Shown here in pieces: positions 8,515 to 16,184 of a stretch of 64,000 bases of DNA; position 1 is the stretch's first letter, and each line of letters starts with the position of its first letter. Source of the DNA: Bin87 sp965219925 (GTDB taxonomy: Bacteria > Chloroflexota > Dehalococcoidia > Lucifugimonadales > UBA3495); the NCBI GenBank assembly GCA_965219925.1, contig OZ244795.1, positions 3,658,001 to 3,722,000 of the forward strand, in the 5' to 3' direction. Both the position numbers and the translations under genes were made by a program. The notes beneath the pieces are model-generated. The model saw only the letters and a program-made list of their open reading frames with translations, did no database searches and was not told the origin of the DNA.

Positions 8515-9158
8515 ATATCAAAAATATACTGCCGCACCGGAAAGGAAAAGCCGGGCAACACAGCTTCGCCATCCAGCGTTTCCGGGTCATCAATCAACTG
8601 CGGCTCCGCGTGTCCGGCGCGATAGACGTGAACCTGCCGTTGGCGCGCGTCAATCAGCCAGCCGAGGCGAACCCCGCCGGCCATCCACAGGGCCATCTTG
8701 TTTTGCAGCGGGCGCAGGTTATCGGTGCGGGAGCGAATTTCCACCACGAAGTCGGGCGCGCCCTCGATAATAGTTTCCCTTTCCGGTTCGAGCAGCGTGT
8801 CAAATCGTTCCTGCGTAATCCAGGCGGCATCCGGCCCCAAAACCGCGCCGTAAGGCAGGCGAAAGCGAACCGTCTGCGATGACGCGCTGCCCCCGTTGGC
8901 AAGTTCCCAATTACCGAGAAAGGTGGACATGTAAAGTTGCTGCTTATTGCCCCGGTATCCGGTAGCAGGCAGTATCAGCAGCTCCCCTTCGGCATTGACT
9001 TCCATCTCATACAGGTCGTTCTGCTCGCAGAAGGCGATGAAGCGGGCCGGAAAATCCTCCGCCCGGTGGTCAAAGCCCAGAGCCGCCAACCGCAGCACAA
9101 CGGCGCCGTCCGGCGCGATGGCGGAGGGGTCGGTAGTGGGTTTGGGCTTGGTGGTCAT
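8511..9158 (-). CDS. Uma2 family endonuclease (DUF820)
   Basis: A 215-residue Uma2/DUF820 protein of the PD-(D/E)XK restriction-like fold. The core reads AVLGPDAAWITQERFD followed by APDFVVEIRSRTDN, then LQNKMALWMAGGVRLGWLIDARQRQVHVYR, which gives the D...E-x-R/K catalytic pattern of the family. These proteins are abundant in cyanobacteria and Chloroflexota, and their biological role is unsettled. Length is typical. Confidence 0.9.
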   Translation of the reverse strand: MTTKPKPTTDPSAIAPDGAVVLRLAALGFDHRAEDFPARFIAFCEQNDLYEMEVNAEGELLILPATGYRGNKQQLYMSTFLGNWELANGGSASSQTVRFRLPYGAVLGPDAAWITQERFDTLLEPERETIIEGAPDFVVEIRSRTDNLRPLQNKMALWMAGGVRLGWLIDARQRQVHVYRAGHAEPQLIDDPETLDGEAVLPGFSFPVRQYIFDI

Positions 9159-9255
9159 AGCGCGGCGGTCTCAGTTGGGACTACTTTTATCGCGATTGTA
9201 TCATTGGCTGGAACTGCCGGGCGGCGGCCCAGGGCTATCGCATGTGAGCAGGTTA

Positions 9256-9300
9256 ACCCCCGTCATTCCGGCGAAAGCCGGAATCCAGTGACCGAAGCGA
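9256..9300. repeat. Palindromic GTCATTCCGGCGAAAGCCGGAATC repeat
   Basis: CATTCCGGC and GCCGGAATC form a short hairpin around a GAAA-type loop. Related hairpins are at 9328-9373, 46020-46050 and 50241-50372. They are intergenic and have no coding potential. Confidence 0.6.
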
Positions 9301-9327
9301 GTAGCATCGTTGCGGAAATCAAGCATA

Positions 9328-9373
9328 TTGCAACCTCGTCACTCCGGCGAATGCCGGAGTGACGAGGTTGCAA
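9328..9373. repeat. Perfect 20-bp hairpin
   Basis: TTGCAACCTCGTCACTCCGG at 9328-9347 is the exact inverse complement of 9354-9373, with a 6-base loop. It lies between the convergent-side ends of the ankyrin gene and the Uma2 gene region. It belongs to the same palindromic repeat type as 9256-9300 but with a longer, perfect stem. It may also stop transcription, although no T run follows. Confidence 0.75.
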
Positions 9374-9407
9374 TTTCATATGCGATAGCCCTGGCCGCCG
9401 GCCGGAA

Positions 9408-10253
9408 TCATCTGCACAGCAGACGGCGTATGTCCGTTTCGCGATTCATCAACTCTGCGAACTGGCAGGCCGTCTGCCCGTCATCATCCCTGGCCGCAAT
9501 ATCCGCGCCCCGGTCCAGCAACAGCGCAATTACCGCCGGCTCGGTCTTAGTTTCAGCCGACCAATGCAAAGGCGTCCGCCCGACATCACTCCTGGCCGCA
9601 ATATCCGCGCCCCGGTCCAGCAACAGCGCAATTACCGCCGGCTCGGCATTAGCTCTAGCCGCCCCATGCAGAGGCGTCCAGCCGTTATCATCTTTGGCCA
9701 TAATATCTGAGCCACCGTCTAATTCGGCTATTACATCCCTCAAACTGGCATCAAACCAGAAACCAGGATCACACAAGCGACCGCAATAACCAGCTTTGAC
9801 GATTGGTGTGGGTGTAGGCGCCGGCGTGTCCATGGGTTCAGTGGGCCTGGATGTAGCTGTCGGCATTGGCGTGGGTTCGGCCGCCACGGCCCTCGCCGTC
9901 GGATCCCCTGTCGCAGCCGTGGGCGCCGGCGCGGGTTCCGAACCGCAAGCGACAAAAACCGCCGCCACGCCCAGCAGCAGCGCAATTACCGCCAGCTCGG
10001 TATTAGCTCCAGCCGCCACACGCAGCGGCGTCGAGCTGCCCCGGTATTTAAGGTTTACATTTATTTCCTTGTCCAAAGCCGCCTCGATCTCCCCAATGCT
10101 AGCGGTGACCCAGAAAGCCGGACTCCGCCAACGGAGAAGTGAGGCAATTACCCACTGGGCCATAAAGGCTGGCATACGGACGATGAACAAAACTACACGG
10201 AACGGCAGTTTGATCAGAAAGAACGGCCAAAAGCGGAAAACCATGCGAATCAT
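9408..10253 (-). CDS. Ankyrin-repeat protein, membrane/lipoprotein chimera
   Basis: A 281-residue protein. I chose the ATG at 10253 because AAGGAAAG lies 7 bases upstream. Residues 6-45 are hydrophobic and likely span the membrane. A first partial ankyrin unit (TPLRVAAGANTELAVIALLL) runs directly into GVAAVFVACGSEP, a lipoprotein-type leader with a lipobox-like cysteine, followed by a Pro/Thr-rich linker. Two near-identical ankyrin units then follow (DNGWTPLHGAARANAEPAVIALLLDRGAD and the next one). The layout looks like an in-frame recombination between repeats of two ankyrin genes. Function is unknown. Confidence 0.6.
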   Translation of the reverse strand: MIRMVFRFWPFFLIKLPFRVVLFIVRMPAFMAQWVIASLLRWRSPAFWVTASIGEIEAALDKEINVNLKYRGSSTPLRVAAGANTELAVIALLLGVAAVFVACGSEPAPAPTAATGDPTARAVAAEPTPMPTATSRPTEPMDTPAPTPTPIVKAGYCGRLCDPGFWFDASLRDVIAELDGGSDIMAKDDNGWTPLHGAARANAEPAVIALLLDRGADIAARSDVGRTPLHWSAETKTEPAVIALLLDRGADIAARDDDGQTACQFAELMNRETDIRRLLCR

Positions 10254-10293
10254 TATGCACTTTCCTTGGGCTTTTCTGCTTGGTTGCCCGCGC

Positions 10294-11040
10294 TTAAATG
10301 ATCCCAGCATTCTCCAATTCTCGTTTGAATTGGATTTCCCAATGATCATCGTCATCCAGGGGGATGTAAAGAACCCCGGCATAGTCGGAGGGTATCTCTA
10401 CCTCGCCTTTATGCAAAACACATACTCGCGCTCTTCCGAGGTTACCAATGAAGTACCCCAATTCGAAAATCACGTTCTGCCTCGCACGGAACGCAAGACT
10501 GGTCCGATCATTGGCTAGACGTCCTACGTCATCTGGTGTGAACAGTACCACTGCAAAACTTACATGGGCATATTTCTCGAATTTTTCGATTATTGTACGG
10601 CCGGCATTTGGCTGATATTGCAGTATGATCGGCTTGAGCTGCAAATTACTCAGAAAATCTGATACTTTATCCTCCGCTTTGCTGTCACGGCCATGCACGA
10701 CAAATACTTGGTTCGTGGGTAGCATTGGTACGTGACCTTCGTCTGGCCAATATGTATCGATACCAACAAACATTTGCTCAAGGACACGTTTGATGGCGGC
10801 TTCAGCAGCCTCTCCGGTCATATCGCCATCGCGTATTGTAGTGATGGCGTGACTGAATTTGCTGGCCGGCTGGGAATTTTCCCCGAAGACGGTAGCAATG
10901 TTTTTTTGGATATTTTCTCGCCAAGCTTCGAAGTCAGGCGATAAAGAGTAAGGTATGATACCGTGAAATGCCCTCAAAAACGGGTCTTTTGCATCGTGCT
11001 TGCTCAGCCCAGCCATAATGTCCATACCTCCAATCGCCAA
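10294..11040 (-). CDS. TIR-like (CAP12/Pycsar-type) nucleotide-binding protein
   Basis: A 248-residue protein. The C-terminal half matches the predicted TIR-like nucleotide-binding family (PF10137). It shows VFVVHGRDSKAEDKVSDFL, NAGRTIIEKFE, FAVVLFTPDD, RARQNVIFELGYFIG and a closing SDYAGVLYI. This fold is found in anti-phage NADase effectors. The N-terminal 85 residues form a helical region of unknown role. No cyclic-nucleotide cyclase lies nearby, so it is not a recognisable CBASS or Pycsar operon. The true start may be at 11022 or 11013, downstream of the GGAGG near 11030. It follows the retropepsin-like genes on the same strand. Confidence 0.8.
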   Translation of the reverse strand: MAIGGMDIMAGLSKHDAKDPFLRAFHGIIPYSLSPDFEAWRENIQKNIATVFGENSQPASKFSHAITTIRDGDMTGEAAEAAIKRVLEQMFVGIDTYWPDEGHVPMLPTNQVFVVHGRDSKAEDKVSDFLSNLQLKPIILQYQPNAGRTIIEKFEKYAHVSFAVVLFTPDDVGRLANDRTSLAFRARQNVIFELGYFIGNLGRARVCVLHKGEVEIPSDYAGVLYIPLDDDDHWEIQFKRELENAGII

Positions 11041-11041
11041 G

Positions 11042-11314
11042 TTAATTTGGTATCTGATGCGGAAGACTTCTAGCGGTCTTCAGTCGGGGATCGGGAGCGA
11101 ATTGTAGCAAAAACGGCGGCCCAATCTCCCCATAGCCTCGTCTCTCAATACGCTCGTTGACCAGGTCAACTTTGAGCCCCAAAGCGTGCAGCAGCATATA
11201 ACCCACTAACGGTGTGGGAGCTGGAACAGCGGCGTCCACGAAACCGGTTCCTTCCAGCATCCTGATGCCGACGTAAATCGGCGTATGCGTGACTTCACCT
11301 TCGGCAGTCGTCAA
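11042..11314 (-). CDS. Retropepsin-like protein, C-terminal half only
   Basis: A 90-residue ORF whose segment PLVGYMLLHALGLKVDLVNERIE aligns with PMVGYELLQRQGFVVDLVRERIV of the retropepsin-like gene at 12544-12903. The DTG-containing N-terminal half is absent. The start overlaps the stop of the upstream split gene by 4 bases (ATGA), so it may once have been translationally coupled to it. It may be a decayed paralogue. A dimerising non-catalytic half-domain is possible but unproven. Confidence 0.5.
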   Translation of the reverse strand: MTTAEGEVTHTPIYVGIRMLEGTGFVDAAVPAPTPLVGYMLLHALGLKVDLVNERIERRGYGEIGPPFLLQFAPDPRLKTARSLPHQIPN

Positions 11315-11656
11315 CGCGCCGGCGGCAAATGTGATACGTCTAGCATGGTGGGCATCAGGCCGCGGTAGATTTTTACCGGCTTGGCGGGTTCAAGGATGTG
11401 ACCTTGTTCCAAGTCAACCTTGTATCCAAGTGCCCTCAGCGTATCAGCGCCGATGGTGGGTTCGCTGGCCGGGGCAACGTATTGGTGGATAAACCCCTCA
11501 TCAAAGTCCACGCGGGAAAGGTAAATTGGCCCGTCGTTATCGCGCCACAGGTCGTGCGACAAACCGGGGACTTTGGACAACCCCAAGGCGTCGATAGCCG
11601 ATTGCGGCAACCCGACTTTCGCCGACCGTTTGAGCACCCGGAATTCAAACTCCCTA

Positions 11657-12468
11657 GGCAGTGTTGACATTTGGACTGCGGTACAATCGCGGCATGTCGA
11701 GTATGACCATACCATCTGACCAATGGGAGAAGATTTTGCAATTCCTGCGGGATTGCCCTGACGTGTACGTTGGCGACGCGGCGGAATGCAAGCGGTTTGT
11801 CGAGGGCGTGCTGTGGATGGATCGCTCCGGGGCGCAGTGGCGACTGCTGCCTGCGGAGTATGGCAACTGGAACACCGTTTACAAACGCTTCGCCCGCTGG
11901 TGCGACCGTGGCGTCTGGGAGCGAATGCACCAGCATTTCAGTAGGGAACCGGACCTGGAGTACCTGGTCATCGACAGTACGGTGGTTCGAGCGCACCAGT
12001 GCGCTGGGGGAGCCCCCGCAAAAAGGGGGGCAATCAGCGCAAGCCCTGGGCAGAAGCCGCGGCGGGTTCAGCACGAAGGTTCACGTGAGCGTGGACGGAC
12101 TGGGCAACCCCCTGCGGTTCACGCTGACGCCGGGACAGCAGCATGACATCACACAGGCTGCGGCGTTGGTCTCCGGGCACCCGGGTGAATACGTAATCGC
12201 AGACAAAGGGTATGACGCCCAGAACTTCATCGGGAATTTGGCGGAAGCGGGCATGGTGGCCGTGATCCCCGCCCGATCCAACCGCAAGGAGCCGCGGGAT
12301 TACGACAGGTACTTATACCGAGAACGCCACGTGGTAGAGTGTTTCATCGGCAAGATCAAGCACTACCGCAGGATATTTTCCAGGTTTGACAAACTGGCCA
12401 GCCGATACCTGGGCTTTCTGCAATTCGCCGCCTCCCTCATCTGGCTACAATGAAATGTCAACACTACC
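11657..12468 (+). mobile_element. IS5-family (IS427-like) insertion, copy 1
   Basis: 812 bp with terminal inverted repeats GG(C/T)AGTGTTGACATTT, flanked on both sides by TA within CTAG. This fits IS427-group elements, which target CTAG and duplicate TA. It carries an overlapping two-frame transposase. It is nearly identical to copy 2 at 58733-59544; I noticed two base differences (positions 11834 and 12178). Transposition was therefore recent. It splits a retropepsin-like gene. Confidence 0.92.
11694..12453 (+). CDS. IS5/IS427 transposase, two frames joined by frameshift
   Basis: OrfA (11694-12146) encodes the N-terminal DUF4096-like region with VIDSTVVRAHQ carrying the first catalytic Asp. 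OrfB continues in another frame to 12453 with GRSRGGFSTKVHV, VIADKGYDA (second Asp) and RERHVVECFIGKIKHYRR (Glu). The frames meet at a run of five A and six G (12020-12030), where QCAGGAPAKRG switches to PPQKGGQSAQALGRS. The shift needed is +1 or -2, so transcript slippage or ribosomal frameshifting is expected. Copy 2 has the same arrangement, so it is a conserved feature and not a mutation. Confidence 0.88.
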
Positions 12469-12543
12469 TAGTTTCCGACTTGCCGATTACACTGCCTTTG
12501 ATGTAGGTAGCCATTAGGACATCTCGGATTGATGGGGCGATTA

Positions 12544-12903
12544 TTATACCGGTGGCGGGTTGGCTTCCCATTCCGTCCGCAGTACGATGCGTTCGCGTAC
12601 CAGGTCAACTACAAACCCCTGCCTCTGCAACAGTTCGTAACCGACCATCGGTCGGTACGCCGGGACTACGTGGGTGTCAAAAGATATGCCCTCGAGTGTA
12701 CTACTCGCGCGATAAAGCGGTAGATACAGAACGTCGGTGGGAGTGGTAATTTCGGCGACCTGACCCGAGATTGCGTCGAGTTCCAGTTCGGCGATGGCGT
12801 CGGGCGGCAACGTCATCCATGTTGAGCCAGTATCTACCAGAAAGTCGTACTCTCTGATCCCAGCGTTGCCCGCGATGCTGCCGTTGGCGTAAGTGACTCC
12901 CAT
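12544..12903 (-). CDS. Retropepsin-like aspartic protease (clan AA)
   Basis: A 119-residue single-domain protein with REYDFLVDTGSTWMTLPPDAIAEL, a clear DTG active-site motif near residue 23. The typical C-terminal MVGYELLQRQGFVVDLVRERI region follows. Retropepsin-type proteases work as homodimers with one DTG per subunit. Size and layout fit the bacterial/archaeal AF_0612-type clan AA family. No signal peptide is seen, so it is cytoplasmic. The gene lies among degenerate relatives and a DUF2283 fusion. Its substrate is unknown. Confidence 0.8.
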   Translation of the reverse strand: MGVTYANGSIAGNAGIREYDFLVDTGSTWMTLPPDAIAELELDAISGQVAEITTPTDVLYLPLYRASSTLEGISFDTHVVPAYRPMVGYELLQRQGFVVDLVRERIVLRTEWEANPPPV

Positions 12904-12918
12904 CGCGCTGGCTCCTTT

Positions 12919-13344
12919 CTATCTCGTCAGCGGCATCGTGTTATCAATCGTCAACTCGAACCGGCTAATGTCAGCGGGGCGGTTGCCGGGGTAGGTGGGA
13001 AACTTGGGCGGCCTTACGTCAAGTTCCATTCCAACGACAGCAGCCTGGGGCACGGTCAGCCACTTTGAGCCGGACGCTATCAGGCAGTCGAACTCCGCCG
13101 CCGCCGGCCAGCCATTGATTGCGCCGGGTGCAACGGAAATGTTTAACCGGAACGGGTCCTGACTCATAATGTGGGTGGAGAGAAACAGAATGTCTATACT
13201 TTCCACTATATCGGTCTGCGGATGTAACCTTGCGACTACTGAATCGTCAATCTCATCCGAGTCCTGTTCTCGGTAAGGCGGGTGTATCTCAATGCTGAGA
13301 ATATCGCCAATCCTGTCGTATTTAAATGTTAGGTTCGCATTCAT
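12919..13344 (-). CDS. DUF2283 domain fused to inactive retropepsin-like domain
   Basis: A 141-residue protein. Residues 1-57 (FKYDRIGDILSIEIHPP to DIVESIDILFLS) match the DUF2283 pattern. The second half has AEFDCLIASGSKWLTVPQAAVVGMELD, which aligns with YDFLVDTGSTWMTLPPDAIAELELD of the next gene. The catalytic Asp is replaced by Ala (IASGS for VDTGS) and the usual C-terminal strands are missing. The start overlaps the stop of the PBECR-like gene by 4 bases (ATGA), implying coupled synthesis. DUF2283 proteins often lie beside small toxin genes, so an antitoxin-like role is a reasonable guess only. Confidence 0.65.
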   Translation of the reverse strand: MNANLTFKYDRIGDILSIEIHPPYREQDSDEIDDSVVARLHPQTDIVESIDILFLSTHIMSQDPFRLNISVAPGAINGWPAAAEFDCLIASGSKWLTVPQAAVVGMELDVRPPKFPTYPGNRPADISRFELTIDNTMPLTR

Positions 13345-13670
13345 TCCGATTCTCCTCTCGCCGGCCGGCGGGCAAAGCGCGCGGTAATAATCCAGTATCT
13401 TGGCCTGGTATTAATAACGACTGCGACAACGACGTACTTATCCAAATCATTGTACCGGCGCGTGAACAACCGGACCCCCGCGTCGCTTGGACTGATTTGT
13501 ACGCGGTCAGGGTCGGTCAGAGTGGGCGCAATATATTCCCGATGGGCCGGGAGCAAATCGGAATGTCGTTCCCCAATATGCCGCTCCCGTTCCTCAGTCA
13601 GCTCTACTTGATCACCTAAATATGGGCACGAGAAGAAAGACACGCCAATCTCTCTGCCATTATCATCCAT
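13341..13670 (-). CDS. PBECR-like nuclease domain protein
   Basis: A 109-residue protein with VELTEERERHIGERHSDLL, TLTDPDRVQ and a C-terminal YVVVAVVINTRPRYWIITARFARR. This matches the pattern of the PBECR (phage-Barnase-EndoU-colicin-RelE-like) group: ERH near the N-terminus, a DPD turn and a final threonine in an ITA strand. Such proteins are predicted RNases found in phages and toxin-antitoxin contexts. It is the first gene of the reverse-strand accessory run and is coupled to the DUF2283 fusion gene. Activity is not demonstrated. Confidence 0.6.
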   Translation of the reverse strand: MDDNGREIGVSFFSCPYLGDQVELTEERERHIGERHSDLLPAHREYIAPTLTDPDRVQISPSDAGVRLFTRRYNDLDKYVVVAVVINTRPRYWIITARFARRPARGESE

Positions 13671-13674
13671 CTTA

Positions 13675-14910
13675 TCAGACCGGCAGTATCGGCGGCGCCT
13701 CCTCCGGCAGCGTCATGTCTCGCAGGGACAGGTGACTGCCGTCGGTGAACCAAGGGTGGTGCGGATCGCGGGACGGCAGTTGGACCGTGGCCGTGCCGGG
13801 GGCGGTGATCTCGCCTCTCTGGTTTTCGGTCCAGATATCGACATCGACCAGCGCGTTGCCGTTGTGGATGTACTTGCGCGCCACTCGCCCCTTGCAAAAC
13901 TGGGTATCGCCGTACACGTTGAACCGCCGTGTCTCCACCCGCAGGCGCTTCAGGAAGGCATCGTCGCCCATCCAGTTGGTCATCAGCGTGCCCAGCCACG
14001 ACACCCGCTGCGGGCCGTAATCGTAAGCGCCCGGCACTCCCACCGCCTCGGCGACGGAATCGCGCAGGTGCCCGATGCCGGTGTATTCCAGGCCGCCGCC
14101 GGACTCCGGGTTGCGGAAGAAGTGATCCGGATGTCGCATCGCCTCCCGCAGCAGCACGCCGTGGGCGCTGGAGCGTCCGGTGCCCACCAGGAACGCGCTC
14201 ACGTCCTGCAAAGACAGCGGCCCACGCACCACGGGAGTCAGCTCTTCGCCCAGCTGGGTATCCTCCCAGTAGCGCGGCTGACCACCACGGGCGGTTTCAC
14301 TCAGCACCTGCTCGTCGATGGCGGTCAACTCGGCGTCGGTATATTCGTGGCGCTTGGGGACATCCGCGTACTTGCCCCGCTCCCGGGAGGCCCTGCGCTG
14401 GTGGCGGGTGCACCAGCCCACGACGCGGGCCACCACCTCGTCCCGCTGATTGGAATAGGTTGTCTCCACGTACTGGATCACCAGCCGGCCCGAGTAGGCG
14501 CTCTGCTTTTCCTGAACGTCCAGCACCCTTTCCACGCAGTTGACGGCGTCGCCGGGACGCAGCACGCGAAAGAATTCCCAGTCGTTGCCGGCAAAGAAGC
14601 CGTGGACGCCGGGCAGGCCCCAGCGGGTGCGGCCCGACCAGTGGCGCATGTAAGGCGCACAGGGGTGCCCGATGATGCTGCCGTACTTGGAATAGGCGGC
14701 GTACTCCTGATCGCGAAACAGCGGATTGGCGTCGCCGATGCCGTTGGCGAAATTGATCATGGTGTCCAGGGTCGCCTGCCTCACGTACTGCTCAGTGCGC
14801 ATCCGCACGCCGATCATGGCGCGGGCGGCGGCCAGGGCCTCGTCGGATATTCCGCCCTCCACTTCGGGCAGAGTCTCAACTACCTGCTGTTGGGTTTCCT
14901 GCTGTGTCAT
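13675..14910 (-). CDS. FAS1-like/MaoC-type dehydratase, two hot-dog domains
   Basis: A 411-residue protein with two hot-dog-fold halves. The N-terminal half (QYVRQATLDTMINFANGIGDANPLFRD, RPGDAVNCVERVLDVQEK) resembles the FAS1-like dehydratase domain. The C-terminal half ends in GRVARKYIHNGNALVDVDIWTENQRGEITAPGTATVQLP, a typical MaoC-type tail. These enzymes hydrate enoyl-CoA or related thioesters and fit a genome rich in CoA-transferases. The specific substrate is unknown. Confidence 0.85.
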   Translation of the reverse strand: MTQQETQQQVVETLPEVEGGISDEALAAARAMIGVRMRTEQYVRQATLDTMINFANGIGDANPLFRDQEYAAYSKYGSIIGHPCAPYMRHWSGRTRWGLPGVHGFFAGNDWEFFRVLRPGDAVNCVERVLDVQEKQSAYSGRLVIQYVETTYSNQRDEVVARVVGWCTRHQRRASRERGKYADVPKRHEYTDAELTAIDEQVLSETARGGQPRYWEDTQLGEELTPVVRGPLSLQDVSAFLVGTGRSSAHGVLLREAMRHPDHFFRNPESGGGLEYTGIGHLRDSVAEAVGVPGAYDYGPQRVSWLGTLMTNWMGDDAFLKRLRVETRRFNVYGDTQFCKGRVARKYIHNGNALVDVDIWTENQRGEITAPGTATVQLPSRDPHHPWFTDGSHLSLRDMTLPEEAPPILPV

Positions 14911-14935
14911 TGCTCGTCCTCGTTGGATTCAGTCG

Positions 14936-15402
14936 TCAGGATGATTCAGTGGCTGTGTTCAGTTCTCGCTCAATCATGTAGCGTAAGGCAGTATAAATCA
15001 GAATGCTGATGGCCAGCCCACCCAGCGTCGCAAACTCCGACTCCAAAAACGATGTAGATTAGGCCGATGGTGGGCTGGTAGTGATAATCGTTGTCGCTGG
15101 TGATGAACTTGCCCAGCTCGTCGATGAAAGTTCCAAAACCGACGCCGCCCAGGATGGCCGCAAAACGCTGGGAGGCCCGGCCGAGCATCGTAAAGAGCAG
15201 CAGCATCGCCAGGAGCATAAACAGGCCGCCCCACAGCATATGCGCGATGTGCAGCCCGGCGCCGCCAATCTGCGGAATAGCCGGTCAGCGCCAGGAACGC
15301 CCGAATCGCCAGCACCGAGGCCACGGCGGCCACCAGAAACAGCTCAATCAACTCCGGAGCGTAGGCGTTGCGGGTGCGGCCCAGCCGGACTAGTCTCAGC
15401 AT
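14936..15402 (-). pseudogene. Small integral membrane protein, frameshifted
   Basis: Three pieces in different frames join into one plausible protein: VVMLRLVRLGRTRNAYAPELIELFLVAAVASVLAIRAFLALTGY, then HMLWGGLFMLLAMLLLFTMLG through GFGTFIDELGKFITSDNDYHYQP, then FATLGGLAISILIYTALRYMIERELNTATESS. The breaks fall near 15290 and 15030. The pieces contain about four hydrophobic segments. Two frameshifts in a 470-base gene point to a decayed gene. Sequencing error is the alternative. Function is unknown. Confidence 0.6.
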
Positions 15403-15547
15403 AACTACCCGAAGCGGCAATGGTGATTGCTGTGATTGATTCTAACTCTTGAAATCATCAGGCAAAAAGGTTGGACAAAACATCAGCGACAGACTTCTCA
15501 TACCGGCTGTTGGGTTTCCTGTTGGGTCATAGTAGTAATCCCCGTAG

Positions 15548-15889
15548 TCACTCGCCGACTAGTTCCTGAATTATCGTGAAACCGTATAACACCGCCAAAC
15601 TTAGCATCTCCATGAAAAGCCATTGTAGTGGCCCGAAAACCAGCCTGCTGCCGGTTATTTCGTCATCCAGTAAAATTCTACTGACATCTAATAGCAGCCA
15701 GAAATAGAACAATGCCGTCAACGCAATACCGGCCAGTTTGGCGTTTTGTATTGGTGAAGCAAAATTGTCGATCTGGCCGAACTGGCCGATTTGCAAGTTG
15801 CTCCCGAAAAGCCCGAATCCAATTGCAGCAGTGGCGCTGGCAAGAATTCCGACTGCTAGCTGGTGTCGACCTGGCCGGCCCGCTGTCAT
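15548..15889 (-). CDS. Hypothetical membrane protein (about three TM)
   Basis: A 113-residue protein with hydrophobic segments at about residues 11-30, 50-68 and 86-106. It starts in a 4-base ATGA overlap with the stop of the upstream 81-residue gene. The two are therefore probably made together and may interact in the membrane. No family is recognised. Confidence 0.55.
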   Translation of the reverse strand: MTAGRPGRHQLAVGILASATAAIGFGLFGSNLQIGQFGQIDNFASPIQNAKLAGIALTALFYFWLLLDVSRILLDDEITGSRLVFGPLQWLFMEMLSLAVLYGFTIIQELVGE

Positions 15890-16131
15890 TGCACGATTTC
15901 TCCATCATGTTGACGCTTGGCCTGCTGGTCCAGCCACCAGCCATACGCGAATGCGAGTAGGCCACCGATTATCATGGTCGCGCTTAAAGTCAACGCCAGC
16001 CACGCATTGCCCGCATTGGGGAAACGTTGTACTGCAATAACGGCAAATGGCATTAAAATGGCGCCAGCTATGAGTGCCCCGATCCCGAATCGCCCTAACG
16101 CCAACAGATTGCTGTCTTTCCGTACTTTCAT
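15886..16131 (-). CDS. Hypothetical two-TM membrane protein
   Basis: An 81-residue protein with a short basic N-terminus (MKVRKDSN) followed by two hydrophobic segments at about residues 15-34 and 44-65, then a polar tail. It is translationally coupled to the next gene by an ATGA overlap. No family is recognised. Confidence 0.5.
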   Translation of the reverse strand: MKVRKDSNLLALGRFGIGALIAGAILMPFAVIAVQRFPNAGNAWLALTLSATMIIGGLLAFAYGWWLDQQAKRQHDGEIVQ

Positions 16132-16184
16132 CGTCGTTGCTGGCCCTGCTTCGTATCGTTGCGAACGCCATAGTGTAATACCCG

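Larger units (their letters stand above)
11311..12514 (-). pseudogene. Retropepsin-like gene split by IS5/IS427 element
   Basis: The reading frame starts at ATG 12514 (MATYIKGSVIGKSET), is interrupted by the 812-bp insertion at 11657-12468, and resumes as REFEFRVLKRSAKVGL on the far side. Removing the insertion and one copy of the TA target restores a continuous frame of about 130 residues. The protein resembles the neighbouring clan AA aspartic-protease-like proteins, including PTIGADTLRALGYKVDLEQGHI. It lacks a DTG motif at the expected place, so it was probably not proteolytic even before the insertion. Confidence 0.75.

Noticed and set aside
10294..11040. Pycsar or CBASS system
   Set aside because: The TIR-like domain is of the CAP12 type, but no cyclase, CD-NTase or accessory gene is adjacent.
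13732..15009. A 425-codon open frame on the plus strand
   Set aside because: It is the mirror of the dehydratase gene; the minus-strand product matches a known family and this one does not.
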